Below the pieces are notes generated by a model, which saw only the letters and a program-made list of their open reading frames with translations, did no database searches and was not told where the DNA came from. The translations under genes were made by a program, and so were the position numbers. Below, in pieces: positions 32,000 through 43,764 of a DNA stretch of 64,000 nt. The stretch is taken from NCBI GenBank assembly GCA_019188255.1, contig JAETXT010000004.1:5704001-5768000 (forward strand), given 5' to 3'. The stretch is from Verticillium longisporum. Its lineage: Eukaryota; Ascomycota; Sordariomycetes; Glomerellales; Plectosphaerellaceae. Position 1 is the first letter of the stretch, and each line of letters opens with the position of its first letter.

Positions 32000-33192
32000 T
32001 TCGGTCTTGACAGCGGCGGTCGGTCGTTGACGGCTACCATCAGCACATACGTAGCGCACAGGATGCGAGGCGACGCACGAGGTCAAGATGTAGAAAAGTC
32101 GGGCACCGAACACGGTCAGCCTCCCGAACACACAGATGCAGCAAAGATGGTCAATTGAATCATGACTAGAAAAAAAAGCCTGCCCGCCAGCAGCAGGTCG
32201 TGAGGTAGAAGAAAGCCGGATGGCGCCCGCGGAACAGCCTTCCCAAGGGTGGACTGATGCATGGGGGGGCGTTCGCGGCGGACCATCCGATGGACGCCGG
32301 CGCCAACTCTAATTCTGCTGCTGGCGAAGACACGGATCCAGATGCCGATCAGATCGTGCACAATTGACAGGCCGCCCTGGGACACTCGGACATTGTGGGT
32401 TTCGGGGTCCAATATAATCAGGTCCAATTCTCTAGCTAGTATCGCTCGAACACCTAACGGTGACGTACTACTGCAAATGCCTGACTTGCCGTGAAAGAAA
32501 GATGCAAATCTAGGAAACTGGTTACAAAGGTTTCCGTCGCAGATGCAGATGTCCTGCTGGCTACTCGGTCACTGCCGACGACTACTCCGACCGCGGCCAA
32601 CAAACGACTTCAGGTACTTGCCCTCACAAGGGAACAGGCGAGTGAAACATGGGAGGGGGGGGGGCGTTGGGGTGCGTTGACGCCAGCGGGATGTGTCGAA
32701 CGGCGACTTGTTCGTTGGTCTTTCGTCGATGCGATCTAAGACGTCGCTTTCGGCTGGTTCGGCTGGCCAGGCTGTCTTATCCAAATTGGCAAACGGCTTG
32801 TCGGGACCGGGCTGGTGGGTGGTTGGCCAAGGTCATTGGCGTCGTGGAATGCCATGTCATCAAAACGCAAGGATGTAGCAGGATGCAGAGGCTGGCAAAG
32901 GGGAGCGGTGACAGTGACTGATCGTCCAAGTCTATTGAAGCACGTTGCTTCTTCGTGTGCTGTGCAACACAGCAACTTCACTGGGGGAAAAAGATGTCTC
33001 AAATCCAATCTGAACGCAGTCGTCAGCTTGTGGCCCAGGCTGGAGTGACACCTCACTTGGTTGCGGAAGTTGTACTGTGCCTTGCAATGCGTCCAAAGGT
33101 GTCACATGTCTGGACAGCCAACCACCACTAGAGCACTGAGCCGCAAGGCCGCAAAGGCGCAAAGCACCATGAAGCGCGCTTGCCAGGAATGC
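32000..33192. other. intergenic, no gene supported
   Basis: Upstream region of the seven-TM gene. Many short overlapping frames on both strands, none with a domain or splice support. Confidence 0.5.
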
Positions 33193-33459
33193 TCAGTTGT
33201 TGATCGCTTCTTTCAAGAGTCGCACGGTACTAGTGCCCATCTGCGCCAAATTGGCCCAGATGCTGACCTTGTCGACGAAGACATGGGGCTGACCCAGTGT
33301 CGTTTCCTTCTTCCTCGCGTGCTGTGGTGGCTCGCGCAGCTTGAAGATGGGCTCGTCGGCGGCGGGGAGTTGGGGTGCTGCCGCCGTGGCAGCTGTGGCG
33401 GCCTCTGGATCCAGGGGGGGAAGAAGAGGCTTGACTTTTTGTTCGGGTTGGCTGGTCAT
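33193..33459 (-). CDS. small hypothetical protein, 88 aa
   Basis: ATG start, open to a stop at 33193. The N-terminal half is P/A-rich (KPLLPPLDPEAATAATAAAP). The C-terminal half is helix-prone and ends WANLAQMGTSTVRLLKEAINN. Clean codon use and a sensible composition make it more convincing than neighbouring frames, but no family is recognised. It has no signal peptide or membrane segment. It could also be one exon of a longer gene. Confidence 0.4.
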   Translation of the reverse strand: MTSQPEQKVKPLLPPLDPEAATAATAAAPQLPAADEPIFKLREPPQHARKKETTLGQPHVFVDKVSIWANLAQMGTSTVRLLKEAINN

Positions 33460-35022
33460 GTTGATGATACAGTTGGCAGTGCGAGGAGTAGAGCGTGGGA
33501 TTCATTCGTGGCTGGCAACATGTCTTATGTACGAACGACCTGTCACCCCGACAGTACATATAGTTTCGGTCTGTAGGATGTTTGCTGGGATAGTTGCTCC
33601 GCCACCTCGTTCAAGGCCACTTCACGTCGTCGGCATCAGCTGGAAATGGGCGGCGCGTTCACTGCTCCTGCACCGCCTTCCCTGTACAGGGCCTCGCTCG
33701 ACAGGCGAAGGATTGTTGAGGGTCGGGGTCCGTATTCGCACTGCTGTTGCGCTGTCATGTTCATAGCAGCACACCCTGCCAGAGCAGACCGCCACTTCAT
33801 GCCGATGCCAGAGAACAGTGGAAGCTGAATACTGACCCGAGCAGTGCGACGAACAAGACATTGTGCCCATGGCACGAGGCACTGTCCATCGATGGACCCC
33901 GCTTCGTCGCAGCTTCAGAGCTTCAAGGCAGATTGAGATTGGGAAGGCTACTCAGACGATTCCTCGAAACGAAGCGGAAGCACAGCCCTACTCGTGGGCC
34001 AGAACAACAGGGGTCCCTACGTACGTGCCGCACCAGCCCTCCGACGTGTGTTCAGAATGCTCGCTGCTGACTTTCGGGCGCACTTCCCAGAACGTTGACA
34101 GGGCTTTTCATCGATGTGTTACCTAGGTCGGTATGAATGGCCATGTTGAGGCGTCCGGCTCGAAGATTCAATGCTACGGACGGTAGTGAGCAAACGACGA
34201 TTCGTGGAGTGGCTGGAAGCTCTAAGCTCTCAGAAGGGTCGCCTCGTGTTCGAGCTGTTCATTCGTCGAACGGCATTCAAGGAATTGGGCGAGCAGCATG
34301 GGAAAGGGTCGTCGATGACTGGGGTAGGTCATAGAGGATGGAAAGCACTGATGGCAGTGTTCATGGACAATCTGGAGAGGCAGAAGGAGCATTAAACACT
34401 GACAGGCCGGCCGAAGCTCAGCACAGTCGATCTTTCCCCAGATTTTGTGGCCCATCACCGTCATCGGGAGCAGCTGCCACCCGCCGCTCGAGCCAAGCAC
34501 GACCCCACCAAAACCTCCAACGTCCAACGGAACACCGTCACCCGAGAGTCATAGGGCCAATCATGGCCGCGAATTCCCATTACTCAAGGGGTCCAGGAGG
34601 GCAGGAGGGCAGCCATGTCTCATGATGTCCCCCGCCTCGGCCCAACTGCTCGACCGACCCGGCACCTAGCACGCCTCCGTCGCCTATGTGTGTGCGCTTG
34701 GGGCACGCACGACAGGGGCAGGTGAAGAAAGAGTAACGGAATGGAGGACAACAGAGGAGAGGGGTCCATTGGGGGGCAGCTACCATGTACGTTCGAAGCT
34801 TCTGACTTTGCGCGCGATGTCATGGCACGACAAACCCTCCGTCTCGATGCCCCCTTTTCATCATATCAACGTCCGACGATACCGAGTTCAGGGTCGTTCT
34901 TCTCCTTCTTGAACCATCACGTTTCGATTGACCCCCGAATATCAACCATCACAACAAAGCAACACCAGCAGCAACCATCGACACGTCCCATCCGCCCCTC
35001 GCAGAAGGCAGCACCTCCCATC
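33460..35022. other. intergenic, no gene supported
   Basis: About 1.56 kb before the EXPERA-like gene. Overlapping short frames on both strands are without domains. The last 100 bp before the ATG are CA-rich (CAACAAAGC, CACCAGCAGC), typical of a fungal 5' untranslated leader. Confidence 0.5.
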
Positions 35023-35768
35023 ATGGTCTCGACACGCTCCACCACCATGTCCTCCCCGCCCTCCTCTCCCACCAAGACGACAGCAACAAGACGCTCCGCC
35101 GCCCTCGCCGCGTCCGCCTGGTCGCACCGCCCCTCGAACCTGACCCTCGCCTGGCTCGCCGTCTCCCTGCCCCTCGTCGCCTGGGACACGGGCTACGTCA
35201 TGCTGCGCCCGCACTCGATGCCCGGCGGCGCCTGGCACGCGCCCCTCTGGACCCCTACGAGCTCTACGGCCGCATCGACGGCGTTTACGGCCTCCAGGCC
35301 TACGAGGCCGGCGACGGCTTCACCGCCGCCCAGGCCTTCCTCAACATCGTCGAGACGCTCATGTACCTCGCCTACCTGTGGCTGTGCCTGCGTCGCGGCG
35401 CGCCCTCGCCCGCCGAGGGTCCCGCCGGCCGCCGCGTCGTCACCGGCCGCGAGGGCGGCGCCGCCGTGCTCATCGGCTTCAGTGCGGCTGTCATGACCCT
35501 CAGCAAGACGGTCCTCTACTGGATGAAGGAGTATTACTCTGGCTTTGCCTATATCGGGCACAACACGGCGCGGGACCTTATTTTCCTGTGGATCATCCCC
35601 AAGTGAGTCTTCTTCTGGCCCCCTTCCTATAACGCTTGACGGCATGGAGGCTGACCTTTTTTCTGCAGCGGCGCGTGGCTTGTCGGCTCGTCGTACATGA
35701 TCTTGTCGCTGGGCGGCGAAATTCTTGATGGTCTGGCCCCTGAGATGAAGAGGGCGAAGAAGGAGTAG
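35023..35768 (+). CDS. EXPERA/emopamil-binding-like membrane protein with a 1-base gap in the frame
   Basis: Two exons: 35023-35602 and 35669-35768, with a GTGAGT donor and CTGCAG acceptor. Four hydrophobic segments: LTLAWLAVSLPLVAWDTGYV, FLNIVETLMYLAYLWLC, AVLIGFSAAVMTLSKTVLY and DLIFLWIIPNGAWLVGSSYM. This is the layout of fungal EBP/EXPERA-like proteins, which include sterol isomerases and related ER proteins, but the enzyme role is not proven here. The reading frame shifts at the C run 35252-35255: the PLW end of one frame should join the YELYGRIDGVYGLQAY of the next, which one more C would do. Both sides are conserved-looking, so a homopolymer error is more likely than decay. With the base present the protein would be 226 aa. 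Confidence 0.78.
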
Positions 35769-36293
35769 ATGTACATCGTGGTGTGTCCTGTCAAAGCGTA
35801 CACATGGTGCACATGTGGCTAAAGAGGTGATATGGATCAATTGCGGATGCCGCGTTCCCTACTTGCATGACGGGAGGCGAAGAGATGGAGTGTAATACTG
35901 CAACATGATTGACATATTAGGAACGTCCATTTCCACATGTCATGTTATAACATTGACGAGCCCGTTGCGTTCGCGATGCCGTGCGTGAAATCAGAATTAT
36001 GTCCACATTGTCATTGATTATGGTAGAAATACAACATGATGGTTCCCAAGCCTTCGTTCCCCGTCATTACCTGCATCCAAGCACTGCTCAGGGACACCGT
36101 CATCGTCCACCTAATGCTGCCCCGCAGCCCGACCAAGAAAGAATGGGGTATCGGGTATAATATCGGTCCAAATGACAAAAGAAAACTTAAATGATAGGCC
36201 AGAGATACGATTCGTGATCTCTTTTTTGGAAAGGAAGGAAATCGGAGAATGGTCACTCCAGTGTGGAAAGGGGCAAAGTCAATCGCTCCCCTA
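35769..36293. other. intergenic between convergent genes
   Basis: 3' flanks of the EXPERA-like and DUF8004-like genes. No feature seen. Confidence 0.5.
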
Positions 36294-38973
36294 TCACGCC
36301 CTCATGGAAACCGCCACTGGTGCCATGAGGCCGCCGAGGTCGTTGAACTGCTCCCACATGGGTCTCACGTCGCTCGCGCTCGCCGCCGAGTCGTCGCCGA
36401 CGTATGGCTGCCAGGCATTGGCGTCGCGCGGCAGGTGCGACGCCGAGGCCGAGAACGGGCCCAGCAGACTTTTGCGGATGCGCAGCGGCGCGGGCGAGAG
36501 GGCGGCGCGTTCGCGCTCTTCCTCGACGAGGGCTTCGTAGTCGACCGCATAGTTTGACCCAAAGGTCTCGGGTGCCACGCTCACAGGCCGTCTCCGAGGC
36601 GGGATTGGGATCGCGGGAACCGTCGGGATCATGAGAGACAGGACCTCTCGTCGACGGTCCCGGATCGGGATCGGACTGAGGATGGGTGGTGAGCTCTCTT
36701 CGTTTGACGCAGACGCAGTAGTTGCGAGTGCAGTCTTCGGGCTCGTTGGAGGGGCCGACGATGCTGCGGTGTCGACGGAGCCACCGTTGCTGTCGGCGGT
36801 CGACTCGACACTGCTCTTCGACGACGTCGACAGGGCTCTAGCTGCCGTGGAACCCTGAGGAATCATCAAGATTGGCGATGGTGTCTTGACCATGGCGTTC
36901 ATATTTACCGAGTTGGTACCGTTGCCATAGCCATGGACCACGATCTCATGATACGACGACTTCCTGGGAGTCGGTTCTGTTGGTTCCGCCGGGCCGTGGA
37001 AGCCTTTGAAGATGCTCATGGACCGCCGAAGAGTGCTGTTCCGCGAAATGCTCTTGCCAATGCTCAGAGCGCGAGGAGGCGTGCTCTTTACACGAGAGAT
37101 CATTGATCTTCTGTTCTCCTTCTTCTCTTCGTCGCGGTGAATGGTAAAGTAGTCGATATCCGGCTCGATCTTGAACTCGGTCGGCGTCACCATTGCACTC
37201 GGACTGCACATTGAAACTGCGGAAGACGAGATAGCACTAGTGGTGTTGGATTGGTAGCCGAGGACTCCATCTTCCTCGTTCCAAGAAGGGAGGTAATCCG
37301 TCGACACGGCCAGGTTGTAGTCCGCATCAATGTCGTTGACCTCCTCGGGAACGTCGGTGCAGTTGCGGAGCACCTGGTAAATGGCGTATACCAGAATCCA
37401 TCGCACCTTTCGCACGTCTACCAGGCTGATCTTTTCGTTGCGGTCTACCTTGGTGAGAGGCGCCACGGACTGCTCCTCGAACTTGCGGTAGGCGCGCACG
37501 AGATCGTTCCGCATAATGTCGACTTTGCCGTGGTTCGAAGCCTTGACCTGGGCGGCATGTAGGACAAGTCGATTGTCGGGCTTGAGCTTATCACTGCGTG
37601 ATAACCATGGGATCCTCCGGCTGGTGGGCGTTGTCGGAACTTCAGGAAGCAGCGGCAGGGGGTGGTCGAGAGACTTGAAATCGTAGCGTACATCGAAGGC
37701 GTGGACACTCTGAACCGCGCAGATGCCGCCCTGAGCAAGGAGCGGAATGCTTCCGGCTGAAGTAAAGTTGTCGTTTACAAGCAGTTCGTATAGCGCCTCA
37801 AAATCGTCGCACATGATGCGATAAATCTCAGGCTCAAATGCTGAGCTTCGGCCATCGGCCGGCGTTGGCGGATAGTACCCAAGCTTGGTGCTGTAAAAAG
37901 TGAGAAGGAAAGAGCGGAATCGCTCCATGTGAGCTCGACCTCCAGCTGGGAGGCCTAGATAAGTTTCGGAAAGCTCGTCTTCGAGAAAGGTGCACAGCAT
38001 CGAGCTGGCTTTGTTGAGTCTGGCGTCCATGTCGGCTTTTGCTCGTCGGATAGACCGTCTTGTTGGTGAACTGACAAGCTGTGGGGAGTCAGTATTTGAC
38101 TTGCAATACACGCCGAGTGCTCAGGGTCGAACATACCTGCCACTCTGGGGTTGAGGGCAAACGGTCACTCATTCCAACGCAGTGGCAGAACGCATCAGTG
38201 AAAATGTCTCTGATCTGAAATGTCTCAGCCATTCTCAGCAGGGCGAGTGCGTGGATGGGCTGGTTGCGTATGTCGAGGTATCCTTCTTCGTCCAGATAAT
38301 CCAATAGGTCACCGACATGATCCTCATCATCGTTCCTGAATTCAGACATGCTGCTCAACAGGTTGATTAGGGCGGTGCCCAAGTGATCCCCGACAACCGA
38401 ACGATTGAAAACCCAAGCGAATAGGTTGCGGGTTGCCAAATGGTAGAGGAATGCGTCCTGCTTATTGGCTGTAGGCGGCGCTGGAATGTAGAGATCGACT
38501 TTCCGGGTAGGGTTCAGATAATGCCATTGATCAAGGTCATCGTACGGGTCAAAGAAAGATCCGGGCGACTCAGGCATGTCGCGCGCAATGAATCTTTGGA
38601 TCAGCGGGTGGCATTTGGCAGACAGCAAGCCACCAAACGGCACCTTGAATGCTGGGCCGCGTCGAGACTGGCCCTTTCCATAGAGGTGAACGAAGCAATT
38701 TCCACCTCGAAACCACAGTTCGGGATCCTATTGTTCGTTTGATCAGTTTTGGGACATTTCACAGCTGTGTAGTTGTTTCTGGAATCATGGTTCACTTACA
38801 CGTCGGAGGCTATCCCAATCGGCGCATGCCCGTGCAGCGCCATCCCACCGCTTGACGTTGCTGCTTCCAGGCAGACGTTCATCCATGGCGTCCCCAGTTC
38901 TCGTCGTTCGGTATGTTCTGTTGGCCATGCAATATGGAGGTAATGAGAATCGATACTCAGGAGGAGGGTCCAT
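36294..38973 (-). CDS. DUF8004-like conserved fungal protein
   Basis: At least three exons: exon 1 ending at 38800, then 38727-38137 and 38078-36294, with GTAAGT and GTATGT donors. Junctions rebuild WDSLRR-DPELWFRGGNCFVHLYGKGQ and EWQ-LVSSPTRRSIRRAKADM. The exon 1/2 block (RGGNCFVHLYGKGQSRRGP, then a HPLIQRF segment) is the conserved core of a Pezizomycotina protein family of unknown function. The C-terminal 250 residues are low-complexity, S/T/P-rich and probably disordered. The start is uncertain: the first in-frame ATG in exon 1 is 38973 (MDPPPEYRF), but the frame stays open to beyond 39033 and a CACCCAG acceptor near 39050 hints at an earlier exon. No catalytic residues or membrane segments seen. 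Confidence 0.75.
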
Positions 38974-39033
38974 CTCGACAAGAGTCGCTTCGCTTGGTGC
39001 AGGAGCTGCCGGCTCTATAATGGAATCGAGCAC

Positions 39034-41617
39034 GTAGCCAGGAGAGTGGCCAACTGGGTGTCAGGGTGAGCTAACAAGGTGTGGGTGGTAAGCTGAGGCG
39101 CAGCCCAGATTCCACGGGCAAAGAGCGGTCCGAAAGCGCCCAGCCCGAATGTCTGCTCGTGTTGATCGCCGAAAGCCAATGACGATGTGCGTGAGTATGC
39201 AAGGCCCCTGTGGAGATCTGCGTAAATATTGCGTGCGGCTGTGTTTCGTGGTGATCAGGTCGATACGGCGTTCGTGAACATGGCTGGCTGCAGGACAACT
39301 TCCGGACGCTGTATCGACATTTCCAGTACGCCAGGTTTTTAGTTACAAGCGTCTCCTTTCAGTCACAGCAAAGGGTTCACAAGCCGACGCGAGCAAGTGG
39401 CAGAGGGTTGATTATATGCCATGGCTATTGAGATCATCCTGACCACAAGTGTTAGATAGCTGCAGGCCATGTGAGACTAGCAACATCCGTTTGTCTAGGC
39501 TGAGGAGCAGACGCGAGGGAACGTGCTGCGATGGCGTCAAGCCAAGTCCAGCCCGCACCAGAGTGGTATCAACTAGTGGTTGTTGGCCCCTGCGAGCGCG
39601 AGCATCTTTGCAGTTGGTCGCCCAGTTGGCTGGGTAGTGACCAGCTGGAAGCTAGGCGTTGCCGCAACCGTGCGTTTGCTGCTTTTGCTGCAGCTGCTCT
39701 ACTGCTGTTGCACTCGCAGACCGCAAACGGTCTCAGTTGCTAAACATCCTGACCAGCTCCGATATGCGGGTGAGCTGCATTGTTCCCAGGCTGAGCTTGA
39801 AGCCACAGGAGAGCGGTGTGTGTGTCTGTCTTGTTCACCAGTGTAAGATCATGGTGATCGAGGACTGGTGAGTGCTCAGCAATGCTTATGCCGTGGGACG
39901 AAATTGGTTGATGTCATCCAAATCACATTGATGACCTTTCACTTTCGAGCCTACAGGTCCCGAATATTAGGGATCGCCAAAGCTAGGCATCGGAACCGAG
40001 CTGGCAGTGAAGCGATCCCAGGCCAGGGTCCAGATCTCATTCGCCAGAGGACATAACAAGGTTGGCCGAAGCGAATCCAGGGTGCAAGATCAACACTTGG
40101 AGCAGCTTGTTAGCGCCGCCGGATGTCGACGTTCCAGCTGTCTTGGCAGCTGGGCAGATAGATTTGGGGAAGAACCCCACTGGAGCTTGACCATGATGAG
40201 CATTACATGCTGAAGGCCACTTTTGAAACCCGACACGCCAGTAAATCTTTCCTCTTTCGTTGTCCCAGCGGCGGAGCATTCTTGCGAGGCCATCGCAAGC
40301 CATGGAAATAAGACGTCATCGCCGAGCTTGGTGTCAACCTTCAGTGGATGTTCCTCGTCTTGGCAAGTATCCCCGCAGATGTTATGATAAGATCTCCGGG
40401 TCTGAAAGTTCCCGCTTGCCCACTGGACGATGGAGGGCAGCGCTCCCGGACTCGATCGCCGTCTTCACGTAACGAAGCACACGAGATGTAGACGAGCAAT
40501 CCAAAGTGTGTGCGAGCGAACGTGGCAAGCATTCGCTGCCAGAAAAGGGGCGCTTAGGGGCTGGGCTCTCAAGACACGCGCTGAGACTCGCAAAATTACT
40601 CTGGCTCAGGGCATCAACGTGGCAATCGCCCCAGAGGCAGACAGGCCAGACTATTTGGCCCAGCGGACAACAGGGGTTGTGGAGGGGGCGATGTCCGACA
40701 CACTGATGCAAGTCCAAGAGCTGAACCAGTAGCGGATGAGCGGGATGGTGTGTTGTTGATCCAGGTCTGGCGTCACGGAGCTTGGGATAGACGTCCCCAG
40801 GATCCCAGGTGCACATAAGCGTGAGATTGCCGACATCAAAACCACATGGTAAAAAGGCATCGAGGGGACCATAAACGCCGCGGGCCAGAGCTTGTGATGC
40901 ATCTAGACTGGCGGGAAGGCCTTGACGCTAGACTGCTTTGACCTGCAAGTAACCTCAGCTCGCGGCCTAGACGCTGTGGTGTGATAAGTTTCGTTGGACC
41001 GCCACACAAGCAACGGGTGACCAAGCGAGGTCGGGATTTAGAGCCTGAGGTGGACCGAAGCGAAGGCTGGCTGAGGGCCGGTGGATGAACCACCAGTCGC
41101 ACAAGAAAAGGCATCTCAACCGGGGGAGCCTAGACGACATGGGGATGGGCCAGTCGAGACACGATGCAGCTCTTCGATAGTTCCACCATGGTCTGAGGCT
41201 TGTGTTGAACAGCCCTGACTACTCCGTCCCTGCATTCACAAGGGAATCCATTGCCACGGCCGATGGATCCCAGAATGTCGGGTCATGCGATCTGACGGGT
41301 CTTGATTGAAGAGTCGAATTGCCGACGATGCATCTTGTTGATAGTAGGTACGGTGGTTTGGATCTACTGATTCAATAGAGCGGGGAAGGAAGCCCTGGAT
41401 CATTGAGGGTCTGAGCTGATGTGTTGGATAAGGGGGTTCTCTATCTTATCTATGTCCGATAAGTCCCACAGTTCTTGGTGATGCTGGGAGTACAGCGGGC
41501 GCGGTGAACGCGCTCTGGTAGCTTCCAGTTCGAGAACTGATGCTAGAATGCAACATTTGGTGGCTGGAGGCCTTCACACTTGCCGCGCCTGGCCATTTCT
41601 GACTATTTGCCTACACC
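39034..41617. other. long intergenic region, no gene supported
   Basis: 2.6 kb between two divergent genes. It may contain the missing first exon and 5' leader of the DUF8004-like gene (39.05-39.4 kb). Other frames are short, overlapping on several phases and featureless. No RNA gene or repeat recognised. Confidence 0.5.
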
Positions 41618-43373
41618 ATGGCACCATTGACACCATACAGCTACATCCAATGCCCATGCTCCGAATCTAGCCCGGCAGCCGACAGCTCGGCAGCCAAAGG
41701 AGAGCCCGATGATGATCGAACTTTTGACCCAAGAACTCCCCGCGCGAACTACAGTCTCTACCCCCTCGAGTATCTCAACTACTGCGAAGACTGCCATCAA
41801 ATACGATGCCCCAGATGTGTCAACGAAGAGATCGTCACATATTACTGCCCTAATTGCCTCTTCGAGGTACCCAGCAGCAACCTCAAGAATGAGGGTAATA
41901 GGTACGTTCGAGACGCTGCTCAAGTGTGGCATACTCCGAGGAGTGACCTAATTTTTCCCCAGATGCACAAGAAGCTGCTTTCAGTGTCCATGCTGCATTG
42001 GGCCTCTTGCTGTGACGAGCCTGGAAACACCCCCCGATCGAAGTCTTCTCGCCGCCGAGGGTGCCGCCCCTCCAGCCGGACCATATATCCTCAGTTGCTC
42101 CTACTGCCAATGGAGCTCTGCCGAGATTGGGATCAAGTTCGATAAGCCGAACGGCATATACCAGCAGCTGGCCAAGATCAACAACGGAGGACAAGCACGT
42201 CTGACCGCCAAAGAGTACAAGGAACGCAGGAAAGACAAGGAGGCGTGGGCTGAAACACCGCTGAAGAGCGAGGATGTTGACCATGAGCTTCACTTCGCGC
42301 AACTCAAGACTTTTTACCAAACCCAACTGGCCAATTCGAATCCCCAGGCGGCGGGCCTGTCGTCCTTCAGTGACCTGGGCATTGCGTCTCCAGGGTCTCT
42401 CTCGCGCATCATGAGCATCTACACGGGCACACACACCAGCCACAAACAGTCGCGGAGCAAGATACCCATCATGCGCGAGGCGCTTGACCTCGATGAGGGT
42501 CTGAAGGTTGCCAACCTCGACGATTCAGCCCGTATCGCGCAGCTGCGCGAGTCCACGATCGACGACACGGTCACAGCCGAGCAAAACGCATCCCAGCCCA
42601 CACCAGTCCGCTTCGCCTCCGAGCTCCGCCCGATTCCCTACCTTCTACGCACGAAGCGATCCAAGCGCTGTCCGCTCTGCCGACACATTATCAGCAAGCC
42701 CGAGGCCAAGATCTCCAACACGCGCTTCCGTATCCGCCTCGTCGCGGGGAGTTACATCCCCACCATTTTCATACGGCCGCTTCACTCTGAAGCTGGTAAC
42801 ATTCCCTCAGCGATGCGGCCTCCTGTGCCTCAGGAGCTCTGGCTCGCGCCCCTCAAGCCGGCGCAGTACCTTCTCACGTTCAAGAATCCCATTTTTGAGG
42901 CGGTCAAGGTGACCCTCGCGACGCCGGCGAAAACGCCGGGACGATTCCCCAGCACTGTGACGGTGCTGTGCCCTCAGTTCGAGATTGACGCCAACACCGA
43001 CATGTGGGACGACGCGCTCAAAGGTGAGGAAAGGCGGCGCAGGGGCGAGGAGGGGGCTGCAGGGCAGCAGCAGCCTGAGCCGGGCAAGATCTGGGAAAGG
43101 GGGCGGAACTGGGTTAGCGTGGTTGTGGAGGTCGTGCCGGCCTCGCTGAGGCTGGATCTCGTAACGGCGGGGCCAGACGGCGGAGAGCCCGACAGGAGCC
43201 CGCTGAAGGAGGACGAGGACGTGCTGGAGATACCCATGTTTGTGCGGATCGAGTGGGAGGCCGAGGCGCAGAACGAGGTGGGCGCAGCGCCCGGCAAGGA
43301 GAAAGAGGCCAAGGAGAAGCGCGAGTTGGCATATTGGTGCGTACTCGGGGTGGGAAGGATAAGCCAGACATAG
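41618..43373 (+). CDS. dynactin p62 subunit (dynactin subunit 4)
   Basis: Two exons: 41618-41901 and 41963-43373, with a 61-bp intron (GTACGT donor, CCCCAG acceptor); 564 aa. The N-terminal third is a zinc-ribbon region with repeated CxxC pairs: YCEDCHQIRCPRC, YYCPNC, then across the junction CTRSCFQCPCC and a SCSYCQW segment. A later CPLC follows SKR. The middle is helical and contains TAKEYKERRKDKE. This matches the dynactin p62 family, which caps the pointed end of the dynactin filament and helps link dynein to cargo and nuclei; in Neurospora loss gives ropy growth. The C-terminus is a beta-rich domain interrupted by an E/R/G/Q-rich insertion. Length is usual for fungi. Confidence 0.9.
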
Positions 43374-43764
43374 CTGGAGTGTTTGTGCTCTCATGATGAA
43401 CACACAAATGTCAAACGATACCCCCATCATATCACAATTGTGGTTGCCGCATTCGTCAGAATTAAAGGAAGAAATCATTACGTTCGTCAATGCATGTTTG
43501 GCAGCCTGCTCTGAATTTTCAAGCTACACTCTAGACGCCGAGCCCATTTTTGACCACCCAGTCGTTGTGCGTGTCCATACGTTCCTTCTGCTCACGCACG
43601 CGCACGCGCGGGGCAGGCCGGGAATCATCTACCTCTTCCAGTCGTAAAAAGTCTTACGACGTCAAGATGAAAGGAAAACTCCCGAATGCCAATCCATGAA
43701 GACCCAACTACGCCACCGATACCAACACGTCGCTATCAGATCTCTCGATCCGAAGGCGACACGT
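43374..43764. other. intergenic between convergent genes
   Basis: 3' flanks of dynactin p62 and eS7. An alternating GC stretch (cacgcacgcgcacgcgcg) lies at about 43594-43611. No gene supported. Confidence 0.5.

Noticed and set aside
33061..33576. 171-codon plus-strand frame
   Set aside because: Overlaps the better-composed 88-aa minus-strand candidate and has no domain.
39071..39298. First exon of the DUF8004-like gene
   Set aside because: Its frame does not connect to exon 1 through credible splice sites.
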